Below the pieces are notes generated by a model. That model did not search any database. It saw only the letters and a list, made by a program, of their open reading frames with translations, and was not told the origin of the DNA. 64,000 bases of DNA. It comes from Candidatus Thiodiazotropha sp. (ex Epidulcina cf. delphinae) (GTDB lineage: Bacteria > Pseudomonadota > Gammaproteobacteria > Chromatiales > Chromatiaceae). Shown piece by piece: positions 35,087-43,600 of this stretch. Numbering within the stretch: position 1 is the first letter of the stretch; each line of letters begins with the position of its first letter. The stretch lies in assembly GCA_025656455.1 (NCBI GenBank), contig JAHXHS010000023.1, positions 1 to 64,000 of the forward strand, written 5' to 3'. The position numbers and the translations under genes were made by a program.

Positions 35087-35229
35087 AATAATAATTTTGA
35101 ATTGTGAGTTATGAATTTTGAATTTTCAGCCTGATAGTTAAGCTTGATGTTTAACCGGTAGGCTGTAGTGTGAGCTTATGAATACCAATATAAACCTACG
35201 TGATCATGACCTACCAGATCACAGGATAG

Positions 35230-35351
35230 GGTGCGGCCCTGCCGCACCATAAGCATGACGGATCAAAGGGAAGAAACGTTGATATCACTGTGTGTTGTCT
35301 CAATCGGAGATGGATCTGTAGGTATGGAAATCGGTGCGGCAAGGCCGCACC
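35230..35351. repeat. pair of REP-like hairpins in inverse orientation
   Basis: GGTGCGGC/GCCGCACC hairpins at 35230-35248 and 35333-35351, with TAGGG on the outside of the first and CCCTA on the outside of the second, form a BIME-like pair. Another copy of the hairpin is at 22607. The rest of 35087-35413 is AT-rich and holds no gene. Confidence 0.5.
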
Positions 35352-35413
35352 CTACGCGGCTGTTACTTTCTCAATTCAATAAACAGCCAATTTTTTTCTG
35401 AGGAGTACATAGT

Positions 35414-36592
35414 GTGAGTGCATGGCGATGGATATTGCTGTTGATACCCGGGCTGCTATCCGCTGGTGAGTGGAGCGGTTTCGTGGAACTGCAGGGACGC
35501 TATTTTCCCCAGCAGGCACTCGATGCGGATCAGTCCGATGGGCTGCTCTCGGTTGTGGTGCAGCCGGAATACTATCAGCGTTGGGATCAAGGTAAACAGA
35601 GTCTGCTTTTCGTACCCTTCTTCCGTTGGGATAGCGCGGACGATGAGCGTACCCATGGCGATATCCGCGAATTGATCTGGACCTATGCGGGCGATGGCTG
35701 GGAGGCGCGTGCAGGTATAGGCAAGGTTTTCTGGGGGGTCACTGAGGCGCTGCATCTGGTGGATGTCATCAACCAGACCGACCTGGTGGAAAACCCGGAC
35801 GGTGAGCAGAAGCTGGGACAACCGATGATCAAGCTCTCGCTCGAACGGGACTGGGGGATACTCGACCTGTATGCCCTGCCCGGCTTTCGAGAGCGGATCT
35901 ACCCCGGTGAAGAGGGGCGCCTGCGAACCCATCCACGGGTAGACAGGGACAAGCCAGGCTACGAGTCTGACCGGGAAGAGCGGCATATCGATCTGGCCTT
36001 GCGCTGGTCCCACTATATCGGTGACTGGGATGTCGGCCTCGCCCACTTCAACGGCACCAGCCGCGAACCGTTATTGGCGCCCGGTCTCAACGATAAGGGA
36101 GAGATCGTCCTCACCCCCTTTTACGAACAGATGCGCCAGACCAGTCTCGACCTGCAGGCCACCAAGGGCGACTGGCTGTGGAAACTGGAAGCGATCCACC
36201 GCAATAGCGACAGCGGCAACTTCAACGCCGCGACCGGCGGCTTTGAATATACCCTGGTGGGCATTGCCGACACCGCCATGGACCTGGGCGTGCTGGGCGA
36301 GTACCTGTACGACGACCGACAAGACGAGGCCGAACCCCCATTCGAGAACGATCTCTTCGTCGGCCTGCGCCTGACCGGGAACGACGTGGACGGCAGCGAA
36401 CTGCTGGCCGGCGTGATCAAGGACCTGGACGATAGCGGCTGGATGTTCAACCTGGAGGCCAGCCGGCGCATCGGCAACGATTGGAAAGTCGGCGCCCAGA
36501 CCAGATTGTGGTCAGACATCGATGAAGACGACCCGTTGCACAACTTCCATCGGGATGACTATCTGGAGATTACCTTGTCCCGCTATTTCTAA
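35414..36592 (+). CDS. outer-membrane beta-barrel protein of an RND operon
   Basis: 392 residues. A short signal peptide (ILLLIPGLLSAGEW) is followed by alternating amphipathic strands rich in Trp/Tyr/Asp turns, with a C-terminal Phe (TLSRYF) as in barrel proteins recognised by BAM. Strings such as RAGIGKVFWGVTEALHLVDVINQTDLVENPDGEQKLGQPM are like DUF1302-type proteins found with MMPL permeases. GTG at 35414 follows AGGAG by 8 bp. It is 327 bp after the LolA-like gene, with REP-like repeats between, so it may have its own promoter but belongs to the same functional unit. Confidence 0.7.
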   Translation: MSAWRWILLLIPGLLSAGEWSGFVELQGRYFPQQALDADQSDGLLSVVVQPEYYQRWDQGKQSLLFVPFFRWDSADDERTHGDIRELIWTYAGDGWEARAGIGKVFWGVTEALHLVDVINQTDLVENPDGEQKLGQPMIKLSLERDWGILDLYALPGFRERIYPGEEGRLRTHPRVDRDKPGYESDREERHIDLALRWSHYIGDWDVGLAHFNGTSREPLLAPGLNDKGEIVLTPFYEQMRQTSLDLQATKGDWLWKLEAIHRNSDSGNFNAATGGFEYTLVGIADTAMDLGVLGEYLYDDRQDEAEPPFENDLFVGLRLTGNDVDGSELLAGVIKDLDDSGWMFNLEASRRIGNDWKVGAQTRLWSDIDEDDPLHNFHRDDYLEITLSRYF

Positions 36593-36626
36593 CCGACATC
36601 GATCACAGGCGCATTCAAAAATCATC

Positions 36627-36674
36627 TACTACCCGCAGAGCGGGTAGTATGATGAAAGCCCCCAAAGGGGGCTA
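36627..36674 (+). terminator. two consecutive hairpins after outer-membrane protein gene
   Basis: TACTACCCGC and GCGGGTAGTA pair over AGA (36627-36649), then AGCCCCC and GGGGGCT pair over AAA (36658-36674). Neither is followed by a clear T-run. They probably end or stabilise the operon transcript. Confidence 0.5.
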
Positions 36675-36753
36675 TGTCAGGGCTGCCGCTCACTTTTCCA
36701 CACCGCCACGCTGTCATCCTGGTTTGCCACAACTGGCCAGGCATACATCATCT

Positions 36754-36830
36754 CTCTCGCTAAGCTCGCAAAGTACGCCAAGAAGAGATTGTCTGAGGAT
36801 CCTTTGCGGGCTTTGCGAGCTTGGCGAGAG
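36754..36830. repeat. imperfect palindrome related to the repeat at 871-1018
   Basis: CTCTCGCTAAGCTCGCAAAG at 36754 pairs imperfectly with CTTTGCGAGCTTGGCGAGAG at 36811-36830. The arm sequence resembles the CTCTCGCAAAGACGC arms at 900. Apart from this and the hairpins at 36627, the stretch 36593-36978 shows nothing. Confidence 0.45.
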
Positions 36831-36978
36831 TTTCTTTTCCTCTTAGGGTCTCAGCAAGGCATCAGTATTGAGCTCTCCGCCTGGACCGACCACCCAGCTG
36901 CTCCCCGGCACGGCAGAGCCTCTTCGTGTCTCACCGCCTGAAGCGGTGGTTTACCTACATTGAATTAGCAGTGCGCCC

Positions 36979-37515
36979 CTATATCGCCACCACCAGTTCG
37001 GCATATTCACCCAACGCCCTCTTGATCTCCTCAATTGAAGGCGGCTGCGCCTCCCACATATCGGCAAAAGCGCCACGACAGGTGAGGCGCATCAGGCTCC
37101 GGCCCGCCTCAAACCAGAGATGGACGCCATAGGCGACCATCGGCGTCCCCTGATCATCCATGCCGGCAGGGAGCACGCCTGTCACGGCATCCTCACGCCG
37201 CACCACCTCCGTCATCAGTCGCTCCACCTTAATGACCGAAAAGCTGTCCGGCTCGATCACCTGGGAAACCTCTGACAGATCTCTGATTTCAAAATTGCAA
37301 TTGGGTTGGTATCGATCGAATTCACTGAGAGCCATGGCCTCGCCCCGTTGGAGGAAAAGCCGTGTCGTTCCCGGTCTGATGGTCACAGGCCTGTTCAATA
37401 CCACCCTGCTGCCAACTGCCGACAGATGGTAGGGATGGGTCAGGTCTGTATGGGCCCGATAGCCCTGGCTGCATGCCGTCAATAGACAGAGCAGTGATAT
37501 CCATCTCATGTTCAT
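36979..37515 (-). CDS. putative lipoprotein of unknown function
   Basis: 178 residues with a lipoprotein signal (MRWISLLCLLTACSQG, Cys near residue 15). The mature part has beta-rich segments (SRVVLNRPVTIRPGTTRLFLQRGEAM, NCNFEIRDLSE) and MRLTCRGAFADMWEAQPPSIEEIKRALG at the end. I do not recognise the family. The start is ATG at 37515, or 37509. It lies 58 bp after another unknown gene on the same strand. Confidence 0.6.
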   Translation of the reverse strand: MNMRWISLLCLLTACSQGYRAHTDLTHPYHLSAVGSRVVLNRPVTIRPGTTRLFLQRGEAMALSEFDRYQPNCNFEIRDLSEVSQVIEPDSFSVIKVERLMTEVVRREDAVTGVLPAGMDDQGTPMVAYGVHLWFEAGRSLMRLTCRGAFADMWEAQPPSIEEIKRALGEYAELVVAI

Positions 37516-37573
37516 GCCCCCCTATCGTCCGATTGACAATATAGCCAATCTGACAAATGGACGGTTTGCCGGT

Positions 37574-38011
37574 TCACTCAGCGGCTGGATTGCTCGGCGT
37601 ATTCGCGGCTGCAACACCCCCTTCGATAGCGAATTTACACCATATACCATCTGAATGGTGTAGTTCCTGAGGTCCGTCAAGGGGGGTCTCGGGCGGTTCC
37701 GCATGAAAATAGATCGATATCCATCCCTTTTGTGTATGCCCGGATGCGTTTGATATCAATGTATGGTTTGGCGCTTCATCACCTTGTCCGAGATTGACTG
37801 AGGTATATTCCCCGCCCTGTGATGGCGAGTAGCCATGGGCCTGCACCACGACTTTGAAATAGCGTTGATCACATTTAAACCTCAGTCTACTGAGGATCAG
37901 TCTCTCATCGGGTTCTAGATCCTTAGCGACTTGTATGACAAGCCGACTACCGAACTTCCATTCAATGTCACTGCCAACAATCCCGCTGACCTGGAAATCA
38001 CTTTCTATCAT
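37574..38011 (-). CDS. small protein of unknown function
   Basis: 145 residues, soluble, no signal or membrane segment, predicted mostly beta (WKFGSRLVIQVAKDLEPDERLILSRLRFKC, RYFKVVVQAHGY). AAGGA lies 7 bp before the ATG at 38011, which supports translation. No family recognised. Confidence 0.5.
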   Translation of the reverse strand: MIESDFQVSGIVGSDIEWKFGSRLVIQVAKDLEPDERLILSRLRFKCDQRYFKVVVQAHGYSPSQGGEYTSVNLGQGDEAPNHTLISNASGHTQKGWISIYFHAEPPETPLDGPQELHHSDGIWCKFAIEGGVAAANTPSNPAAE

Positions 38012-38548
38012 AGCCGTATCCTTATAAGCTAATATATTGACTCAAAGCCGATATGAGTTCGCCTGAGATGTTGCCAGGTTGAATGCACCCATGCAATACC
38101 GCCCCAATCTTCGCCCATCGATAAGGTCACTGAAGAACAGAATCGTGCGGACAACCGAGTCATCCTGCCCTTAGGCCGGGAACAGCTTTAGGTCAAACAC
38201 CCAGAGCCGCATAGCCTACCACGCATTTGTCGGCCGCCCGGTTTCGTCTCTCCGTATTCAGACAGCGATACCTTATTGAACGTATGTTTATTTATAACTT
38301 TTCTTCCATTTCGCACGAGCAGAGACTTCTCTCCATCAGAATAGGCCCATGATGCTTGAAAAGCGCCGGAAAATAGACGAATCTGCTAGTGAGGAATTTA
38401 CATTCCAGACAAGGAAAGAGAAAAAACGGCCGATAGGGGTGATCGGGGAGACAGCATCGGACCTCCTCAGCAAATGATCGATGCCGCCGTACACGGCGCT
38501 CGCTGATAGTTGAACCCAACAACCCCTAAATAAATTGGGAGAAACATC
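38012..38548. other. gene-free stretch before the OFA transporter gene
   Basis: 537 bp. Short frames on the minus strand look like by-products: none has a ribosome-binding site and family pattern together. GGGAGAAACATC just before 38549 is the likely ribosome-binding site of the transporter gene. I see no RNA gene or clear repeat. Confidence 0.4.
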
Positions 38549-39856
38549 ATGGCTAGCGAGTTCGAAAACCGGGGAAAGATTGTCGTCGCTGCCGGCACCG
38601 GCATCAACCTGGCATTGGGCGTCCTCTATACCTGGAGCATTTTTAAAGGGGCCATCCGCGATTCCATAGAAACCGGCGGCGCCGACGCTTTTCATTGGTC
38701 CCTCTCATCCCTGAACGACCCCTATGCCGTCTGCTGTCTCGTCTTCGCCTCTACCATGATCCTTGCCGGCAAGAGCCAGGACACCTTCGGCCCGAGGAGA
38801 ACGGCCATCATCGGCGGCATCCTGGTCGGCCTCGGCTTTATCCTGATCTCTCAAACGACCGCCTATGCCGGGTGGATTCTCGGATTCGGCGTACTTGTCG
38901 GCGCCGGCATCGCCTTCGGGTACTCTTCGGCGACCCCCCCTGCGATGAAGTGGTTCCCGCCGACCCAGACGGGACGGGTGGCAGGGCTGGTGGTTGCGGG
39001 TTTCGGCCTCGCCTCTGTCTATATCGCGCCCCTGGCGAAATATCTGCTGGCCACCTGGGGACTGCAACAGGCCATGCTCTTTTTCGGCATTGCCTTCCTG
39101 CTGGTCGTCAGTCTATTGGCCACGTTTCTCGTCAATCCACCCGAAGGCTTTGTGCCGAAAGGGAGTGATCGCCGTAGCAGCTCAGATGAAAACAAGGAAA
39201 ACAGGGCTCGTTTCAAAGAGGTGAATATAGCCCCATCCGAGATGATGAGGACAGGCAACTTCTGGCTGCTGTGGATGCTCTATTTCATCGGCGCCGGCGC
39301 AGGGCTGATGGTGATCAGCAGCGTGGCCGGAATGGCCAAGCAGAGCCTTGGCGAAGCGGCCTTTTGGGCAGTGGCGGTGCTTGCCGTCGGCAATGCCGCA
39401 GGCAGGATCGTCGCCGGTATACTGAGCGATAAAATAGGCGGGAAAAAGACCCTCGCCGCCCTATTCGCCTTTCAAGCGCTGCTGATGTTTCTCGCCATGC
39501 CGGTGATGCAGGCGGAGACGGCAAGTATTGTCATGCTCCTTTTCCTCACCACCTTTATCGGCTTTAACTATGGCGCCAATCTGGCAATCTTTCCCTCATT
39601 CACCAAGGATCTCTGGGGTATTAAGAACTTCGGAGTGAATTACGGCATTATCTTTACGTCATGGGGGGTGGGCGGTTTCGTGATGAGCCGGGTGTCCCAG
39701 GTGCTGAACGCGAGTACTCAGACATACAGCGCCTCATTCCTGACCGCCGGAATATTGCTGGCTGCCGGTGTCGCCCTATCTTTCTTGATTCACAATGAGA
39801 AAGAAATACTTAGGCGGGAGATTATCCGCGGGGAAAAACCTCTGACGACTCATTAA
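38549..39856 (+). CDS. OFA-family major facilitator transporter
   Basis: 435 residues, twelve membrane helices with a hydrophilic loop at about 205-235. The N-terminal GTGINLALGVLYTWSIFKGAIRDS and the WSLSSLNDPYAVCCLVFASTMILAGKSQDTFGPRR segment are typical of the oxalate/formate antiporter (OFA) group of MFS. Substrates are likely small carboxylates; the actual one cannot be told. GGGAGAAACATC precedes the ATG. Its stop is 11 bp from the convergent immunity-type gene stop. Confidence 0.85.
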   Translation: MASEFENRGKIVVAAGTGINLALGVLYTWSIFKGAIRDSIETGGADAFHWSLSSLNDPYAVCCLVFASTMILAGKSQDTFGPRRTAIIGGILVGLGFILISQTTAYAGWILGFGVLVGAGIAFGYSSATPPAMKWFPPTQTGRVAGLVVAGFGLASVYIAPLAKYLLATWGLQQAMLFFGIAFLLVVSLLATFLVNPPEGFVPKGSDRRSSSDENKENRARFKEVNIAPSEMMRTGNFWLLWMLYFIGAGAGLMVISSVAGMAKQSLGEAAFWAVAVLAVGNAAGRIVAGILSDKIGGKKTLAALFAFQALLMFLAMPVMQAETASIVMLLFLTTFIGFNYGANLAIFPSFTKDLWGIKNFGVNYGIIFTSWGVGGFVMSRVSQVLNASTQTYSASFLTAGILLAAGVALSFLIHNEKEILRREIIRGEKPLTTH

Positions 39857-39867
39857 TGATAGGTCAT

Positions 39868-40650
39868 TTAGTCTACGAGTGGCCTACGTGCTGCCACTTT
39901 ACTTCTAACATTTTTGTCATGACTTAATTGATAAATAGTCTTAATTAGTCCAATAATTCCCGTAGATTGATTAGCGCCAGCGTGGATAGACTCGCTTACA
40001 AAATACTCCTTACCAATCTTGTTTATAATCTCTTGCCTGTTATTTAGCTGAGGCTTATCAACAACAAACAAAAGACCCCTGTCAATCTCATTTGCAGTGC
40101 TTACCTGGGGCGTCTCTTTTATTCGATCAAAACCAATGAGATTCGTGTACTTCTCACCATAGTAGTTCAGCCAATAAACATCTCTTAATCCTGCCCATAG
40201 TCCTAAGTCGCTTGAAAAATAACGTACATTATAGGGAGCACCATACTCATCGAAACCAAACGCCAAGTCCGGGCGAATAAGATTAACCAGCTTTAAAAAA
40301 ATGTCCCTTATGGTCTCTAATTGAATTTCCGCAGATTGAAATTCCGCGTTAATCGACCAATATGATTTGCCTTTGACTTCCTGCTTACTAGCGACATAAC
40401 TCCATTCTTGGCCGCTCATAGCAGAAACCCACAGTCCGTTCCATGCGTCCATTTCCTGTTGACCAATGCCATTGGGCACAAGTGTTATATCAGGTGCTCT
40501 TGCATTTCCAGCAAATAATTTCCTTATAGTTGGGCTGGGCTTATCAAAGGATAAGTGCAAACCATGTACATCCACTCTATTTGCCAAATAGAGTGCGTGT
40601 TTTTGTAGTGCACTAAAGTCGTAGCTCCTTACCAGGAAATAAAATTCCAT
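39868..40650 (-). CDS. candidate immunity protein of the RHS toxin
   Basis: 260 residues, soluble. It starts 8 bp after the stop of the giant toxin gene, the normal position of an immunity gene in polymorphic toxin loci. Its DNA is visibly richer in A and T than the flanking transporter and the RHS core, as expected for exchangeable toxin-immunity modules. Visible segments are WSYVASKQEVKGKSYWSIN, FGFDEYGAPYNVRYFSSDLGLWAGLRDVYWLNYYGEKY and GLLFVVDKP. The overall look (an N-terminal lobe, then a GLRDVYWLNYYG core) may be Imm52-like, but I cannot confirm that. Function is inferred from position. Confidence 0.65.
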   Translation of the reverse strand: MEFYFLVRSYDFSALQKHALYLANRVDVHGLHLSFDKPSPTIRKLFAGNARAPDITLVPNGIGQQEMDAWNGLWVSAMSGQEWSYVASKQEVKGKSYWSINAEFQSAEIQLETIRDIFLKLVNLIRPDLAFGFDEYGAPYNVRYFSSDLGLWAGLRDVYWLNYYGEKYTNLIGFDRIKETPQVSTANEIDRGLLFVVDKPQLNNRQEIINKIGKEYFVSESIHAGANQSTGIIGLIKTIYQLSHDKNVRSKVAARRPLVD

Positions 40651-40658
40651 ATTGTCAC

Positions 40659-43600
40659 TTAGAAAGGTGTTAGCGATATAAAATTCACAACAACTCCTCT
40701 TGCTCCACCAATATCCCTCGCTCTCCGCACAATGCTTGGTGGCGTTCTAGTCAGTGTAATGTATACCACATTTCCACCACGCTGGCTTGTCCAGTTAACA
40801 AAGTGCCTAAGCTGACCAATATTAACCGATTGCCCAAGTTTCGCATCTATAATATGCCTTCCTCTAAATATCCAATCTGGAATTGCACCAGGAATAGGCC
40901 GGTGACGCACAGCACCTATCAATCGCATTGCAGGATTAACTAATTTTTCGAATGCTCTTCCCGCATCTAACCGCAATATCCGGTTTGAATTAATAAGAAC
41001 AGACTGCGCACTTTGATAAAAGCGTGCAGTGGCTAGATTTACTAATCGTGTCAGAAATGCGACATTTACGCGCATTAGTACTCTTTGGACCAAGTACAAC
41101 ATGGGTGCTCCATAAAAGAGCGCATTTGATGCATATAACCTCAATCCAATTGACAATGATAGGCCAAAGCCTCCAAAGCTGAACCCACCAAAGAACTCAC
41201 CTGATGGATCAGTATTACTTAGCGGATCCAAGCCAGCATATAGATACTTGTGAAGGGTTATCGGCTCATGCATCAAACCTGAGAATGGATCCGTCGATAG
41301 GAACCGCCCATTCTCCGGATTCATATACCTCGCTCTGAGATAATAGAACCCGGTGTTCGGGTCGAACTGCTCGCCTGTATAGAGATAACTATTCGGGGTT
41401 GTACCTGTTGAGCGGATCAGACTACCGAACGCCTCGTAGGTGTAGGTGTCTGTGGCCAGTTCACTGTTATCAGTTAGTGCCCGTGTGCTGCCGAGGCCGT
41501 CGTAATGGTAGTAACTGGTGCTGCCGCCGCTATCCTGGCTGATGAGATCGTCACCGTAGGTATAGGCAACCTGCAGGTTGTTGGCGGCGTTACGCTCCTC
41601 GATGACCTGGGCATAGTCTCGGTTTTTGTCCACCAGGTGTCTGGTGACTACGCCGTTGACGCTGACTGATCGGCGTATGCCGTCTGCATCATAGCCGTAT
41701 CCCAGAATCTGGGTGACGCTCTGGACCTGGACCAGGCGATTGTCTGCGTCGTAGCCGTAGGTCGTCAGGCTGCCGTCGTTCTTGGTCAGCGTATTGCCGT
41801 TAGCGTCGTAGGTGTAGCTGGTCGTTCCCTCGCTCAGCAATCGGTCGTTGGCATCGTAGCTATAGTTGAGTGTGACCAGACCATCCACTGTCTTAGTCAA
41901 GCGGTTACCGACAGCATCATAGGCATAGTCCACCTGGCTATTGCCATTGATGAGGTCGGTAACTGACTCACTGATGAGACGATAGAGCGAGTCATAGACG
42001 TAATCCACCGTCCGCCCCGTATCCTCGACAATGCGGATTCGGTTGCCTGCCGGACCCAAGGTGTACTGGTAGCTGGAGACAACAGTGCTATCCGAACGCA
42101 AGTTCTCCAGAGAGGTCAGGCGGTTGAGGCTGTCGTAGCTGTAGTTGGTCAGTGTTCCGTTAGGGTAACTGACGCTGGATCGATTACCGACGGCATCGTA
42201 ACTATAAACGGTGACACCTCCATTAAGGTCGGTAATACTCTCCAACCGATTGAGGGCATCGTAGGTGTAGAAGGTGGTGCCAACCTGCGTAGTCAGTTCG
42301 GCCCGGTTACCCATCGCATCATAGGCATAAGCGATGAAGCTACCATCCGGATTGTCGACCCGAATCAGCCGGTCTCTGGCGTCATAGCCGTTACTTGTGA
42401 TGCCATTGGTATCGGTCACGGTGCCAATCTTGCCCATGGCGGTGTAGCTGTAGGCCACCGTAGAGGCATCGGGGTAGGTCTTGAGCACAAGCCGGTTGAG
42501 ACTGTCGTAGCTATAGGTGATCGTATTCCCGTTGAAATCGGTCTGAGTCAGCTTGTTGCCGTTGCCGTCGTAAGTGAAGGTCTCGGTCTGGCCCAGGGAC
42601 AGAGTCCGGCTGAGGACATTCCCGACATTGTCGTAGGTCCAACTCGTAGTGCGGCCTTCGGCATCGGTCTGAGTCAGCTTGTTGCCGAACTCATCATAGG
42701 TGTAGCTGGTCTGTCCGCCCAGTGCGTCGGTGACCAGGATGAGACGGCCCAAGGCATCGTACGCATATTGGGTAGTGACACCCGCCTGATCCGTCTCCGC
42801 GATCTTTCTGCCCAAGGTGTCGTAACTGAGATTGATCTGCGAGCCGTCCGGGAAGATGGTCCTGATACGGCTGTTGAGGGAGTCGTACTCATACAGGGTG
42901 GTATGGCCATTGGCGTCGGTGACGCCGGTCTGGTTGCCGTTGGCATCGTAGGTGTAGCTGGTCTGGTTGCCCAGAGGATCGGTCACCCTGGTGCGCTGAC
43001 CCGCCGCGTCATACTCGTTACTGGTGATATTGCCATGTGCGTCAGTGACAGTAGCCAACCGACCGACAGCATCATAGCCGTTACTGACCTGCGAACCGTC
43101 CGCATAGGTAGTGCGCACCACGTGCTTGAGGGCATCGTACTCATAGCTGGTGGTATTGCCCGCCTGGTCGGTCTCGCTGACCTTGTTGCCTTCGGTGTCA
43201 TAGGTCGCTGAACTCTGGGTACCATCGGCATAGCGGGTGCGGATCAGGTTACCGCGAGAGTCATAATCGAACTCCGTGCGGCTGCCGTTCTTGTCGATCT
43301 CGGCGGAGACCTTGCCCAAAGAGTTGTAGTCGGTCCCGGCGCTGTAGCCCTCCCCATCCACATCAGTGATCAGACGATTGGCCGCGTCGTAGACCTTCTG
43401 GGTGGTAACCGTGACAGGTGCGCCGCCATCGGTTCGTGTACGACTGTCTCCGGTCTGGTTGCCGTTGGCGTCGTACTGGAAGCTGGCGACATTGCCCAGG
43501 GAGTCAGTCTCTGAGACTTTATTGCCGCTGGTGTCATAGGTGAATGCTCTGGTATGGCCACCTTCATCGGTCATACTGGTGAGGTTGCCCGCGCTATCGA

